In this document: positions 8,621-17,583 of the stretch, piece after piece
Position numbering within the stretch: the stretch's first letter is position 1
Layout: the number at the start of each line of letters is the position of its first letter
Origin: Gammaproteobacteria bacterium
GTDB lineage: Bacteria > Pseudomonadota > Gammaproteobacteria > Xanthomonadales > SZUA-36
Assembly: GCA_030431095.1 (NCBI GenBank)
Contig: JAUIJU010000006.1
Coordinates: 42,664-106,663, forward strand
Length of the DNA: 64,000 nucleotides
Direction: 5' to 3'
Made by a program: the position numbers and the translations under genes
Notes under the pieces: model-generated
What the model was told of the DNA's origin: nothing
Databases searched by the model: none
What the model saw: the letters and a program-made list of their open reading frames with translations, nothing else

Positions 8621-9532
8621 ATGAACGGCAACGATCCACACGCCCGGCGCACCGGTCTGCTGGCGGCCTTCGCCGCTTACATCGCCTGGGGCCTGATGCC
8701 CATTTACTTCAAGCTGCTCGACGGCGTGAACGCGTGGGAAATCATCGTGCACCGGATCATCTGGGCGATACCCGTGCTGCTGCTGTTCCTGCTGCTGCGC
8801 GACGGGCGTGCGCTGTGGGCGCGTCTGCGCCTGAGCCGCCGCCAACTGGCCTGGCTGTGCCTCAGTGGTGGCCTGATCGGCCTCAACTGGCTGATTTTCG
8901 TGTGGGCCGTGGTCAACGACCGCGTGCTCGCCACCAGCCTGGGGTATTTCATCAACCCGCTGATGAACGTGGCTTTCGGCTTTCTGTTCCTGGGCGAGCG
9001 CATGACGGGCGCGCAGAAGCTGGCCGTCGCCATCGCCGCGGCCGGCACGGGCTACCTGGCGGTGTACCTGGGTCAGCCGCCGTGGATTTCGCTGATCCTG
9101 GCGCTGTCCTTCGCTTCCTACGGCCTGGTGCGCAAGCGCCTGGACGTGGGGCCGATGACCGGCCTGCTGTGGGAAAACGTGCTGCTGCTGGCGCCGGCGC
9201 TGGCCTACCTGGCCTGGAGTTCCCAGCAGGGCAGCCTGTCGTTCGGCAACGGGCCGGCCCGCGTCGACCTCTACCTGGTCCTGGCCGGGCTGGTCACCGT
9301 ATTTCCGCTGATCTGGTTCAACACCGCCGCCCAGCGCCTGACCCTCACCCTGATCGGCTTTATCCAGTACCTGGCGCCGAGCATGACCTTCTGCCTGGCG
9401 GTGTTTCTCTGGAACGAGCCGTTCACCCGGGGTCACGCGGTGGCCTTCAGCTGCATCTGGACCGCGCTGGCCCTGGTCACCCTGGCGCCGTTGCGCCGGC
9501 GGCGGCGCCTCGCGCGCTCGTTGCAGGGATGA
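8621..9532 (+). CDS. rarD: RarD-type EamA-family transporter
   Basis: A 303-aa inner-membrane protein with about ten hydrophobic helices arranged as two EamA repeats. The N-terminus (RRTGLLAAFAAYIAWGLMPIYFK) and the segments RIIWAIPVLLLF, LNWLIFVWAV and GYFINPLMNVAFGFLFLGER are typical of RarD (drug/metabolite transporter superfamily). RarD was named from chloramphenicol-sensitivity work, but its substrate remains unproven; metabolite export is plausible. The start at 8621 (MNGND) is preferred because the longer ORF start lies inside the preceding terminator. It shares an ATGA stop/start overlap with the next gene. Confidence 0.9.
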   Translation: MNGNDPHARRTGLLAAFAAYIAWGLMPIYFKLLDGVNAWEIIVHRIIWAIPVLLLFLLLRDGRALWARLRLSRRQLAWLCLSGGLIGLNWLIFVWAVVNDRVLATSLGYFINPLMNVAFGFLFLGERMTGAQKLAVAIAAAGTGYLAVYLGQPPWISLILALSFASYGLVRKRLDVGPMTGLLWENVLLLAPALAYLAWSSQQGSLSFGNGPARVDLYLVLAGLVTVFPLIWFNTAAQRLTLTLIGFIQYLAPSMTFCLAVFLWNEPFTRGHAVAFSCIWTALALVTLAPLRRRRRLARSLQG

Positions 9533-10176
9533 ACGAGGCCACGACCCGGCGCGTGGTGCTGGTGCACGGCCTGTGGTTTCGCGAGGTGTGGATGCGCGTG
9601 CTGGCGCGGCGCCTGCGGCGCGCCGGATTTACGCCGTTGGGGTTCAACTATTCGAGCACACGCCGTTCACTGGCCGACAGCGCCGGGCGCCTGCAGGCGC
9701 TGTGCGACAGCGAGTGCGCCGCGGGGGCGCACCTGGTCGGTCACAGCCTCGGTGGTCTGCTGATCCTGCAGATGCTGGCTGAAGACCGCTGGCGCGGACC
9801 GGGCCGGATCCTGTTCCTGGGCACGCCATTGACCGGCAGCGCGGTGGCCCGCCGCGCGGTCAACTGGCCTGGCGCCTCGCTGTTACTGGGCCAGGCGGCC
9901 GACCCGCTGGTCCGGGGTTCCGCGGTCTGGCCGCGGAACCGGGACACGGCAATGATCGCCGGCACACGACCCATCGGCCTGGGGCTGATCTCGGGCGGCC
10001 TGGCGGCGCCGCACGACGGCACGGTCTCGGTGACGGAAACCCGCCACCCGGGGCTGGCGACGCGCCTGGAAATGCCGGTGACCCACACCGGCCTGATCTA
10101 TTCGGCGCCGGTGGCCCGCCAGGTGGCGGCGTTCCTGGGACGCGGGAAGTTCGACACGGCGCGGGGCCGGGCCTGA
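9529..10176 (+). CDS. Small alpha/beta-hydrolase (lipase/esterase-like)
   Basis: A 215-aa protein with the alpha/beta-hydrolase core: VVLVHGLWFREVWM (oxyanion region), nucleophile elbow VGHSLGGLL (Ser within GHSLG) and a C-terminal His in PVTHTGLIYS. An Asp in the PHDGTVSVTETR segment is probably the third catalytic residue. The HDGTVS pattern is usual in compact triacylglycerol-lipase-like and PGAP1-like hydrolases. No signal peptide is evident, so it is probably cytoplasmic. It is translationally coupled to rarD by a 4-bp overlap, but the pairing does not identify a substrate. Confidence 0.8.
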   Translation: MNEATTRRVVLVHGLWFREVWMRVLARRLRRAGFTPLGFNYSSTRRSLADSAGRLQALCDSECAAGAHLVGHSLGGLLILQMLAEDRWRGPGRILFLGTPLTGSAVARRAVNWPGASLLLGQAADPLVRGSAVWPRNRDTAMIAGTRPIGLGLISGGLAAPHDGTVSVTETRHPGLATRLEMPVTHTGLIYSAPVARQVAAFLGRGKFDTARGRA

Positions 10177-10192
10177 ACGGTCCGGTTCATGT

Positions 10193-10198
10193 TAAAAT
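10193..10198 (+). promoter_or_regulatory. Possible -10 box for the yebC-ruvCAB unit
   Basis: TAAAAT lies 41 bp before the yebC start, in the only AT-rich patch of the 62-bp gap. The expected -35 position is GC-rich and non-consensus, so support is modest. Confidence 0.4.
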
Positions 10199-10238
10199 TG
10201 CCGGTTATTCCAACCCCTTTCGAGCAAGGTGACGTTTC

Positions 10239-10979
10239 ATGGCCGGACACAGCAAATGGGCCAACATCCAGCACAAGAAAAAGGCCGTCGACGCCAAGCG
10301 CGGCAAGGTCTTCACGCGCATCAACCGTGAAATCACGGTGGCAGCGCGCGAGGGCGGCGGTGATCCCGACAGCAACCCGCGCCTGCGCCTGGCCATCGAC
10401 AAGGCCAACGCGGCCAACATGCCCAAGGACAACATCGAGCGGACCATCAAGAAGGCCACCGGTGAACTCGAGGGCGTGACCTACGAGGAAGCCCGCTACG
10501 AGGGTTACGCCGCCGGCGGCGTGGCGGTGATGGTCGAGTGTCTGACCGACAACCGCAACCGCACCGTGGCCGAAGTGCGCCACGCCTTCAGCAAGCACGG
10601 CGGCAACCTGGGCACGGACGGTTCCGTGGCCTACCTGTTTTCCAAGATCGGTGTGCTGAGCTTCGCGCCCGGCACGGACGAAGACCAGGTCATGGAAGTG
10701 GCCCTGGAAGCCGGGGCCGAGGACGTGGTCACGGAGGATGACGGCTCCATCGAGGTCACCACCACCCCGGAGGCCTTCTCCGACGTGCTCAAGGGCATGA
10801 AGGACGCCGGCCTGGAGCCGGCCGACGCCGAGGTCACCATGCGCGCCAGCACCGAGGTGGACCTGGACGCGGAAACGGGCGCCAAGGTGCTCCGGTTTCT
10901 GGATGTGCTCGAGGACCTGGACGACACCCAGGACGTGTTCAACAACGCCGTGATCCCCGACGAAGTCTACGCCCAGTGA
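10239..10979 (+). CDS. yebC: YebC/PmpR-family translation/transcription regulator
   Basis: A 246-aa protein with the family N-terminus [23 protein letters not shown] and the core motifs [24 protein letters not shown] and [23 protein letters not shown]. The family has been reported both as DNA-binding regulators (PmpR) and as ribosome-associated factors that relieve stalling at proline-rich stretches. Its place directly before ruvC is conserved across proteobacteria. The stop overlaps the ruvC GTG start by 4 bp, so yebC, ruvC, ruvA and ruvB probably share one message. Confidence 0.95.
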   Translation: MAGHSKWANIQHKKKAVDAKRGKVFTRINREITVAAREGGGDPDSNPRLRLAIDKANAANMPKDNIERTIKKATGELEGVTYEEARYEGYAAGGVAVMVECLTDNRNRTVAEVRHAFSKHGGNLGTDGSVAYLFSKIGVLSFAPGTDEDQVMEVALEAGAEDVVTEDDGSIEVTTTPEAFSDVLKGMKDAGLEPADAEVTMRASTEVDLDAETGAKVLRFLDVLEDLDDTQDVFNNAVIPDEVYAQ

Positions 10980-11497
10980 CCGGGCGCGCGCCCGGCCGCT
11001 CCCTGCGCATTCTCGGCATCGATCCGGGCTCACGCTTCACCGGGGCGGGCCTGATCGAGGTGCGCGGCGACCGGGTCAGCGTGCTGCATTACACCGTGAT
11101 CAAGGCCGGCGCCGGCGATTTTCCCGAGCGCCTCGGTATCATCTTCAACGGCGTGCGCGACCTGGTGGCCGCGCACCGTCCGCACGTGGCGGCCGTGGAA
11201 ACCGTGTTCGTTTCGCACAACGCGGCCAGCGCCATCAAGCTGGGCCAGGCCCGCGGCGCGGCGGTGTGTGCGGCCATCGACGGCGGCCTGGCGGTAGCGG
11301 AGTACGCCCCGCGCGCCATCAAGCAGGCCCTGGTGGGCAAGGGGGGCGCCGACAAGGTGCAGGTGCAGCACATGGTGCGCGTGTTGCTGGGGTTGCAGGA
11401 GGCGCCGCCGGAGGACGCCGCGGACGCGCTTGCTGTGGCATTATGTCATCACCATACGGAGGGCACGCTGCAGAGAATGGCGGCCCTGCGACAGTGA
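10976..11497 (+). CDS. ruvC: Holliday-junction resolvase RuvC
   Basis: RuvC is the dimeric nuclease that nicks Holliday junctions after RuvAB branch migration. The 173-aa product has the RNase H-like fold with acidic residues in GIDPGSR, AVETVFV and [15 protein letters not shown], the family's metal-binding positions. The LGQARGAA and [11 protein letters not shown] segments are also typical. It starts with GTG overlapping the yebC stop (GTGA), leaving a short basic leader ([11 protein letters not shown]) before the first strand. A 40-bp gap with a GGAG-type site separates it from ruvA. Confidence 0.96.
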   Translation: MTGRAPGRSLRILGIDPGSRFTGAGLIEVRGDRVSVLHYTVIKAGAGDFPERLGIIFNGVRDLVAAHRPHVAAVETVFVSHNAASAIKLGQARGAAVCAAIDGGLAVAEYAPRAIKQALVGKGGADKVQVQHMVRVLLGLQEAPPEDAADALAVALCHHHTEGTLQRMAALRQ

Positions 11498-11537
11498 TAC
11501 CGGAGAGGAGCGGGGTGACCCGCAGCCGACAACAACG

Positions 11538-12125
11538 ATGATATCGAGACTATCCGGCGCCCTGCTGGAAGTGAACCCGCCGCACGTCGTGGTCGACGTG
11601 GCCGGCGTGGGTTACGAGGTGGAGGTGCCCACCGGCGTGCTCGACGGCCTGCCCCAGGCCGGTCAGCCGGTCGTGCTGCTCACGCATTTCCAGGTCACCC
11701 AGGACCACCACGCCCTGTACGGTTTCGCGACCGCTGCCGAACGCACCCTGTTTCGCCGCCTGCTGAAAATCAGCGGCATTGGCGCCAAGCTGGCGCTGAC
11801 CATCCTGTCCGGCGCCAGCGGCGACAACCTGGCGCGCATGGTGTCCGACGGCGACGCCGCGGCGCTGACCAAGCTGCCGGGCATCGGCAAGAAAACCGCC
11901 GAACGCATCATCATCGAGTTGCGCGACAAGCTGGACGACCTGCCCGGCGCCACCCCGGGCGCCGTTTCGTCCGGCGGTGGCGGACCCCAGCGCGAAGCGG
12001 CCGACGCCCTGCGCGCCCTGGGCTACAAGGACGCCGAGGTCAGTCGTATGCTGCGCGAGGCCGGCGGGCCCGATCTCGACGCCGAAACGCTGATCCGCCG
12101 CGCGCTGCAGCAGGCCGCCTCGTGA
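11538..12125 (+). CDS. ruvA: Holliday-junction branch-migration protein RuvA
   Basis: A 195-aa RuvA that binds four-way junctions as a tetramer and loads RuvB. It shows the N-terminal OB domain ([28 protein letters not shown]), HHH motifs ([16 protein letters not shown] and [16 protein letters not shown]) and the C-terminal UBA-like RuvB-contact domain ([20 protein letters not shown]). The start at 11538 gives the family's exact N-terminus. The longer ORF-track start runs into ruvC. Its stop overlaps the ruvB GTG start. Confidence 0.97.
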   Translation: MISRLSGALLEVNPPHVVVDVAGVGYEVEVPTGVLDGLPQAGQPVVLLTHFQVTQDHHALYGFATAAERTLFRRLLKISGIGAKLALTILSGASGDNLARMVSDGDAAALTKLPGIGKKTAERIIIELRDKLDDLPGATPGAVSSGGGGPQREAADALRALGYKDAEVSRMLREAGGPDLDAETLIRRALQQAAS

Positions 12126-13189
12126 GCGACATGGCCCCCGACGACGATCGCCTGGTCACGCCCGAGGGAGGTGAGACGGAGCGGGTGTTCGACGCCAGCC
12201 TGCGCCCGGCCAGCCTGGACGAGTACGTGGGCCAGGCGGCGATGCGCGAAAAGCTGGAGATTTATATCGAGGCCGCCCGGCGGCGCCAGGACGCCCTCGA
12301 TCACGTGCTGATCTTCGGTCCGCCGGGCCTGGGCAAGACCACCCTGGCCCACGTGATCGCGCACGAGATGGGCGTGAACCTGCGCCAGACCTCCGGTCCC
12401 GTGCTGGAGCGTGCCGGCGACCTGGCCGCGCTGCTGACCAACCTTCAGGCCGGCGACATCCTGTTCGTGGACGAAATCCATCGCCTGTCCCCGGTGGTGG
12501 AAGAGGTGCTGTATCCGGCGCTGGAAGACTTCCAGATCGACATCATGATCGGTGACGGCCCGGCCGCGCGCTCCATCAAGCTGGACCTGCCGCGATTTAC
12601 CCTGGTGGGTGCGACCACGCGCGCCGGGCTGTTGACCTCGCCGCTGCGCGACCGTTTCGGCATCGTGGAACGCCTGGAGTTCTACACGCCCGAAGAACTG
12701 GCCGCCATCGTGTCCCGCTCGGCCGGCATCCTGGACATCGGCGTGGACGATGCCGGCGCCCTGGGCATCGCGCGCCGCTCGCGCGGTACGCCACGCATCG
12801 CCAACCGCCTGCTGCGGCGCGTGCGCGACTTCGCCGAGGTGAAAGGCGACGGGCGCATCACCGGGCCAGTGGCCGACGAGGCCATGGAACTGCTCAAGGT
12901 CGACCGTCGCGGCTTCGATACGCTGGACCGCCGCCTGCTGCAGCTGATCATCGGCCAGTTCGAGGGCGGCCCGGTGGGCGTGGAAAGCCTGGCGGCGGCG
13001 CTGAGCGAAGAGCGCGGCACCGTGGAGGACGTGCTCGAGCCCTACCTGATCCAGCAGGGCTACATCGCGCGCACCGCGCGCGGACGCATCGCCACCGCGC
13101 GCGCCTACGCGCACTTCGGACTGTCGCATCCGGGCGGCGAACCCGGCAGCACAGCGGACGGGGCCGACCTGTTCGGGTCCGGAGACTGA
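12122..13189 (+). CDS. ruvB: Holliday-junction branch-migration ATPase RuvB
   Basis: A 355-aa AAA+ motor that drives branch migration with RuvA. It has Walker [10 protein letters not shown], Walker [11 protein letters not shown], sensor 1 VGATTRAG and the arginine finger region SPLRDRFGI. The C-terminal winged-helix domain contains [13 protein letters not shown]. The GTG at 12122 overlaps the ruvA stop; an ATG nine bases later is an alternative start. It is the last of the ruvCAB set and 28 bp before ybgC. Confidence 0.98.
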   Translation: MSDMAPDDDRLVTPEGGETERVFDASLRPASLDEYVGQAAMREKLEIYIEAARRRQDALDHVLIFGPPGLGKTTLAHVIAHEMGVNLRQTSGPVLERAGDLAALLTNLQAGDILFVDEIHRLSPVVEEVLYPALEDFQIDIMIGDGPAARSIKLDLPRFTLVGATTRAGLLTSPLRDRFGIVERLEFYTPEELAAIVSRSAGILDIGVDDAGALGIARRSRGTPRIANRLLRRVRDFAEVKGDGRITGPVADEAMELLKVDRRGFDTLDRRLLQLIIGQFEGGPVGVESLAAALSEERGTVEDVLEPYLIQQGYIARTARGRIATARAYAHFGLSHPGGEPGSTADGADLFGSGD

Positions 13190-13217
13190 CCCCGTTGGCC
13201 GCGAAGGCGCGTTCTCG

Positions 13218-13649
13218 ATGACGATGAATGAACCAAATGCATCGGGGTATGTCTGGCAAGTGAGGGTTTACTGGGAGGACACCGACGGCGGCGGCGTCGT
13301 CTACCACAGCCAGTACCTCAATTTTTTCGAGCGGGCGCGCACCGAGTGGCTGCGCTCGAAAGGCATCCACCAGGCGCGCCTGGCCGAGGAGTCCGGGGTG
13401 GTGTTCGCCATCCGCCGCATGCAGGTGGACTGGATACACCCCGCCCGCCTGGACGACCTGCTGGACGTGTCGGTGCACTCGGTCCGTGCCGGTGCGGCGC
13501 GCCTGGTGTTTCGCCAGGACATGCATCGCCATGGCGACGGCGCGTTGCTGGCCAGCGCCGAAGTGACCGCTGTCAGCCTCGATGCCGAACAGTTCAAACC
13601 CATAAAAATGCCTGATCACATCAGGTCGGAGATCAACCATGTCGAATGA
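13218..13649 (+). CDS. ybgC: Tol-Pal-associated acyl-CoA thioesterase YbgC
   Basis: A 143-aa hotdog-fold thioesterase. The signature is VYWEDTDGGGVVYHSQYLNFFERARTEW, in which the Asp of WEDTDxGGVVYH is the catalytic acid. YbgC proteins act on acyl-CoA or acyl-ACP in the cytoplasm and are linked to phospholipid metabolism next to the Tol-Pal machine. The coding end overlaps the tolQ start by 11 bp, which indicates translational coupling and places it as the first gene of the tol-pal operon. Confidence 0.95.
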   Translation: MTMNEPNASGYVWQVRVYWEDTDGGGVVYHSQYLNFFERARTEWLRSKGIHQARLAEESGVVFAIRRMQVDWIHPARLDDLLDVSVHSVRAGAARLVFRQDMHRHGDGALLASAEVTAVSLDAEQFKPIKMPDHIRSEINHVE

Positions 13650-14325
13650 TTTGCATGTCTGGGAGCTGATTCTGAACGCCAGCCTGGTGGTTCAGGCGGT
13701 GATGGCCATCCTGCTGGCCGCCTCCGTGGCTTCCTGGATGATCATTTTCCGCAAGCGCGCCCTGCTGAACGCCACCGAGAAAGCCGCGGACCGGTTCGAA
13801 GAACGTTTCTGGTCCGGCACTGACCTGACTTCACTGCACAATCAGCTGACCCACAACCAGGACGACGACCGTGGCATGGTGCGCGTGTTCCTGGCCGGTT
13901 TCGCCGAGTTCCAGCGCCTGCGCGACCAGGGCCGGGCCTCCGCGGATCGCCTGGTGGGCGGCGCTGAGCGCGCCATGCGCGTGGCCCTGACCCGCGAAAT
14001 GGACCACCTCGAACACCGCCTGAGTTTCCTGGCCACGGTGGGCTCGACCTCCCCGTACATCGGCCTGTTCGGGACGGTGTGGGGCATCATGACCTCGTTC
14101 CATGCCCTGGCCAACGTCAACCAGGCCACCATCGCCATGGTGGCGCCGGGCATCTCCGAGGCGCTGATCGCCACGGCGATGGGGCTGTTCGCGGCCATCC
14201 CCGCGGTGATTGCCTACAACAAGTACTCCAACCAGGTGGATCGCATGGAACTGCGCCTGGACAACTTCAAGGAAGAGCTTTCCAGCATCCTCAACCGCCA
14301 GGCGCTGGCCGTTTCCGGGGACTGA
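13639..14325 (+). CDS. tolQ: Tol-Pal motor subunit TolQ
   Basis: A 228-aa inner-membrane proton-channel subunit of the ExbB/MotA/TolQ family. An N-terminal helix (LVVQAVMAILLAASVASWMIIF) is followed by a cytoplasmic loop. Two C-terminal helices carry the conserved GLFGTVWGIM and ISEALIATAMGLFAAIPAVIAYN motifs. With TolR it uses the proton gradient to energise TolA, which pulls Pal during outer-membrane constriction at division. It overlaps ybgC and lies six bases before tolR. Confidence 0.97.
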   Translation: MSNDLHVWELILNASLVVQAVMAILLAASVASWMIIFRKRALLNATEKAADRFEERFWSGTDLTSLHNQLTHNQDDDRGMVRVFLAGFAEFQRLRDQGRASADRLVGGAERAMRVALTREMDHLEHRLSFLATVGSTSPYIGLFGTVWGIMTSFHALANVNQATIAMVAPGISEALIATAMGLFAAIPAVIAYNKYSNQVDRMELRLDNFKEELSSILNRQALAVSGD

Positions 14326-14331
14326 TCCGCA

Positions 14332-14778
14332 ATGGCCGTGCGAACCCGTCGCAAATCCATGTCGGACATCAATGTCGTGCCCTACATCGACGTGATGCTG
14401 GTGTTGCTGATCATCTTCATGATCACCGCGCCGATGCTGAACCTGGGCGTGGAGGTGGACCTGCCCAAGGCCGATGCCGAGCCCCTGGAGTCTGAACAGA
14501 ACGACGAACCCATGGTGCTGACCGTGCTGGAGAACGGCGACCTGTACCTCAATGCCGGCGGCGAACAGGACGCGGGCAGCGGCCTGATCGACCCCGAGAC
14601 CCTGGTGCAGACCGTGTCGGCCATCGTGCGGCGCAATCCCGAGGTGCAGGTGCTGGTGGGCGGTGACCAGGCCGTGGGTTACGGCAGAATTTACGACGCC
14701 ATGGTGCTGCTGCAAAAAGCCGGCGTGCAAAAGGTGGGCCTGATGTCCGACCCGCTGACGGAGAACCCGGAGGCCTGA
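14332..14778 (+). CDS. tolR: Tol-Pal motor subunit TolR
   Basis: A 148-aa ExbD/TolR protein with one membrane helix, in the motif SDINVVPYIDVMLVLLIIFM. The Asp of PYIDV is the proton-carrying residue. The periplasmic part has the LPKADAEPLE linker and the typical ExbD fold ending in AGVQKVGLMS. It acts with TolQ in the inner membrane. Spacing to both neighbours is under 7 bp. Confidence 0.97.
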   Translation: MAVRTRRKSMSDINVVPYIDVMLVLLIIFMITAPMLNLGVEVDLPKADAEPLESEQNDEPMVLTVLENGDLYLNAGGEQDAGSGLIDPETLVQTVSAIVRRNPEVQVLVGGDQAVGYGRIYDAMVLLQKAGVQKVGLMSDPLTENPEA

Positions 14779-14780
14779 CG

Positions 14781-15686
14781 GTGAACCTCCAGGCCACCCT
14801 CTGGGAGACCTGGGAACAGGCCAAGTCACTTGGCCTGGCGGTGGCCGTGCACGTCATCGCCGCGGCGCTGATCGTGCTGGGCACCATGGACTGGAAGCCC
14901 TTCAAGCCGCCACAGATCACCGGCATGACCATCGAGGCCGTGATGGTGGACACGCAGGCCATGATCGACCGCCGTGACAATGCCCTGCGCGAGGCCGAAC
15001 AGGCCCGGCAGCGCGAGGAGGCGCGCCAGCAGCGCGAACGCGAGCTGGCCGCCCAGCGTGAACGTGAGCGCGTGGCCCGCGAGGAGGCCGCGGCCGAGGA
15101 GGCCGAGCGTCAGCGCATCGAGGCCGAACGTCAGCGCCAGGCCGAGTTGCGCCTGGAGCAATTGCGCGAACGCCAGGAACGCGAGCGCCAGGAAGAACTG
15201 GAGCGTCAGCAGGCCGAGCTGGACAAGATCCGTGAACAGCGCGCCGAGGTCGAACGCCAGCGCAAGCTCGAGGAAGAGCGCCTGAAACAGCTGGCCGCGA
15301 AGCGCGAGGCCGAGGAGGCGGCGCAGCGGCAGGCGGCAGCCGAGGCCGAAATGCAACGCCAGATGGCGGCGGAACAGGCCGCGCGCCGCCAGGGCCAGAT
15401 GGCCGACCTGCGCGGGCAGTACATCGGCGCGATCCAGGCGCAGGTGACCAACAACTGGCTGCGTCCCTCCACGGCGCGCGCCGGCCTGCGCTGTCGCCTG
15501 CGCGTGGTGCAGATTCCGGGCGGGGAAATCATTTCCGCCGGCATCGTGGGCGCCTGCAACGGCGATGAAGCCACGCGACGCTCGGTGGTGGCCGCGGTGG
15601 AACGCGCCGGTGCGCTGCCGTACCGCGGTTTCGAAGACGTCTTCGAGCGTGAAATCGAATTTACCTTTACCTATGACGGTGACTGA
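14781..15686 (+). CDS. tolA: Cell-envelope protein TolA
   Basis: A 301-aa protein with an N-terminal membrane helix (SLGLAVAVHVIAAALIVLGTM). A central ~160-residue Gln/Glu/Arg/Ala-rich segment runs as a continuous charged alpha-helix (repeated RQ, ER and EA patterns) that spans the periplasm. The C-terminal domain of about 95 residues (YIGAIQAQVTNNWLRP, a disulfide-type pair in LRCRL and GACNGD) contacts TolB/Pal. It starts at GTG with only two bases after tolR. The helical domain is rather shorter than in E. coli (421 aa total), a length that varies widely in the family. Confidence 0.95.
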   Translation: MNLQATLWETWEQAKSLGLAVAVHVIAAALIVLGTMDWKPFKPPQITGMTIEAVMVDTQAMIDRRDNALREAEQARQREEARQQRERELAAQRERERVAREEAAAEEAERQRIEAERQRQAELRLEQLRERQERERQEELERQQAELDKIREQRAEVERQRKLEEERLKQLAAKREAEEAAQRQAAAEAEMQRQMAAEQAARRQGQMADLRGQYIGAIQAQVTNNWLRPSTARAGLRCRLRVVQIPGGEIISAGIVGACNGDEATRRSVVAAVERAGALPYRGFEDVFEREIEFTFTYDGD

Positions 15687-15690
15687 ATCC

Positions 15691-16980
15691 ATGAAACGAC
15701 TGATCATCGCCCTGGCGCTGGCCTTCTGGGCCCTGGGCGCACAGGCCAAGCTGGAAATCGAGATCGTGCAGGGCAACGCGGCCCAGTTGCCCATCGCCAT
15801 CGTGCCCTTTCAGTGGCGCGCCGCCGGGCCGCCGCCGGTGACGGGCGTGGCCGAGGTGGTGTCCAGCGACCTGTACCGCTCAGGCCTGTTCGCTCCGGTC
15901 GACGAGGAGGACATGGTGGACCGCCCGGCCGACGCCGAGTCGATCCGCTTCGGCACCTGGCGCCTGCTGCAGGTGGACTACCTGGTGATCGGCTGGATCA
16001 ACGACAGCCCTACCGGCGGCTACGACATCGTCTACCAGCTGTTCGACGTGCACACCCAGGAGCGATTGTTCAGCCAGGTGACGACGGTGGGTCCCGGCGA
16101 CCTGCGCTTCGGCGCGCACCGGGTGGCCGACGCCATTTACGAAAAGCTCACCGGGGTGCCGGGCGCCTTCGCCACGCGCATCGCCTACGTTTCCGCCACC
16201 GGCGAGGGCGACAGCCTGCGCTACGAACTGGTGGTGGCCGACGCCGACGGCTTCAACCCGATTACCGTGGTGGGCTCGCCGGAGCCGCTGCTGTCCCCGG
16301 CCTGGTCACCGGATGGCGAACGGCTGGCCTACGTGTCCTTCGAGAAGGGCAATTCGGCCATCTACGTGCAGGAGGTGACCACCGGGGCGCGCGAACTGGT
16401 GTCCAGTGGCAAGGGGATCAACGGCGCGCCGTCCTTTTCACCCAACGGGCGCTACATGGCCCTGACCCTGTCGCGCAGCGGCAACCCGGAGATCTACGTG
16501 CGTGAACTGGCCACCGGGCAGACGCGCCAGCTGACCAGCCACTGGTCGATCGACACCGAACCGGCCTGGTCGCCGGACGGCGACACGGTGTATTTCACTT
16601 CCGACCGCAGCGGCCGTCCGCAGATCTATGCCGTACCGGTGAACGGGGGCACCGCGGAACGCATCACCCGCGAAGGCGACTACAATGCGCGTGCCACCAT
16701 TGCGCCGGATGGCGCGAGCCTGGCTGTGGCGCACGGCAGGGGAAACGAGTATCGTATAGCGGTCTGGGATATGGAGGATGAGCGGCTGCGCGTACTCACG
16801 CCGGGAAGCCTTGATGAATCGCCGAGCTTCGCGCCCAACGGCAGCATGATACTTTACGCGACCCGTGAGGGAACCCGTGGAGTGCTGTCCGCGGTTTCTG
16901 CCGACGGCAATGTTCGTCAGAGGATCATTCTCAGCGAGGGCGATGTGCGTGAACCCGCATGGTCCCCCGTGATCAGGTAA
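15691..16980 (+). CDS. tolB: Tol-Pal periplasmic beta-propeller TolB
   Basis: A 429-aa protein with a Sec signal (MKRLIIALALAFWALGAQA), an N-terminal alpha/beta domain (IAIVPFQW, VVSSDLYRSGLF) and a six-bladed propeller. The propeller repeats PAWSPDGERLAYVS, PSFSPNGRYMALTLS and PAWSPDGDTVYFTSD. TolB binds Pal and the TolA C-terminal domain in the periplasm. The start at 15691 gives a clean signal peptide; an in-frame ATG 18 bases earlier lies inside tolA and is less likely. Confidence 0.97.
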   Translation: MKRLIIALALAFWALGAQAKLEIEIVQGNAAQLPIAIVPFQWRAAGPPPVTGVAEVVSSDLYRSGLFAPVDEEDMVDRPADAESIRFGTWRLLQVDYLVIGWINDSPTGGYDIVYQLFDVHTQERLFSQVTTVGPGDLRFGAHRVADAIYEKLTGVPGAFATRIAYVSATGEGDSLRYELVVADADGFNPITVVGSPEPLLSPAWSPDGERLAYVSFEKGNSAIYVQEVTTGARELVSSGKGINGAPSFSPNGRYMALTLSRSGNPEIYVRELATGQTRQLTSHWSIDTEPAWSPDGDTVYFTSDRSGRPQIYAVPVNGGTAERITREGDYNARATIAPDGASLAVAHGRGNEYRIAVWDMEDERLRVLTPGSLDESPSFAPNGSMILYATREGTRGVLSAVSADGNVRQRIILSEGDVREPAWSPVIR

Positions 16981-17049
16981 CTAACATCAACCAGCAATAA
17001 TAGATTGGCACCCATGACAGGTCGCCCATTTCGTCACCAGGAGGAACCC

Positions 17050-17580
17050 ATGAAAATCGCCCTGCGCCTGTTGCTTGCGCTCGCTGTTGCACTCGCCGTA
17101 TCGGCCTGCCGCAAGGACACCCAGACCGACGATACCGACACCACCGCACCGGTGGAGGACACGACCGACGAGGTGGTGACCTCGGCCGCGCCTGATCCCC
17201 GCGATTACACGGACGCGCGGAATTTCGACAACCCCGAAAGCCTCCTGTCCAAGCGCATCATTTACTTCGACTTCGACAAGTCCGAAGTCAAATCCGAGTA
17301 CCGCAGCATCGTGGCGGCACACGCCTCCTACCTGGCGTCCAGCTCCAGCGCCCGCGTGACGCTGGAAAGCCATGCCGACGAGCGCGGCACCCGCGAGTAC
17401 AACCTCGGCCTGGGTGAGCGCCGCGGTAACGCCGTGAGCGGTGTGCTTTCGGCCGGCGGCGCCCGCGGCAGCCAGCAGGACGTGGTCAGCTACGGCGAAG
17501 AACGCCCGACCTGCCGCGTCAGCAACGAAGACTGCTGGTGGAAGAACCGCCGGGTGGAGATCGTCTACACCGCGAGGTAA
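17050..17580 (+). CDS. pal: Peptidoglycan-associated lipoprotein Pal
   Basis: A 176-aa outer-membrane lipoprotein. A signal peptide ends in the lipobox AVSAC, followed by an acidic Thr/Asp linker and an OmpA-like peptidoglycan-binding domain. The domain shows IIYFDFDKSEVKSEY, ESHADERGTREYNLGLGERR and a closing NRRVEIVYTAR. The diaminopimelate-contacting Asp and Arg of this family fall in those motifs. An AGGAGGAA ribosome site sits directly before the start at 17050, which rules out the longer ORF-track start. A 69-bp gap after tolB could hold an extra promoter, but no convincing one was found. Confidence 0.97.
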   Translation: MKIALRLLLALAVALAVSACRKDTQTDDTDTTAPVEDTTDEVVTSAAPDPRDYTDARNFDNPESLLSKRIIYFDFDKSEVKSEYRSIVAAHASYLASSSSARVTLESHADERGTREYNLGLGERRGNAVSGVLSAGGARGSQQDVVSYGEERPTCRVSNEDCWWKNRRVEIVYTAR

Positions 17581-17583
17581 GCA

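Noticed and set aside
6571-8652. Minus-strand ORF of 693 aa opposite the S9 peptidase gene
   Set aside because: Antisense to a peptidase with a complete catalytic triad; no domain seen in the shadow.
16981-17049. Separate promoter for pal and cpoB
   Set aside because: TTGGCA occurs here but nothing resembling a -10 box follows at 16-18 bp, so I do not call one.
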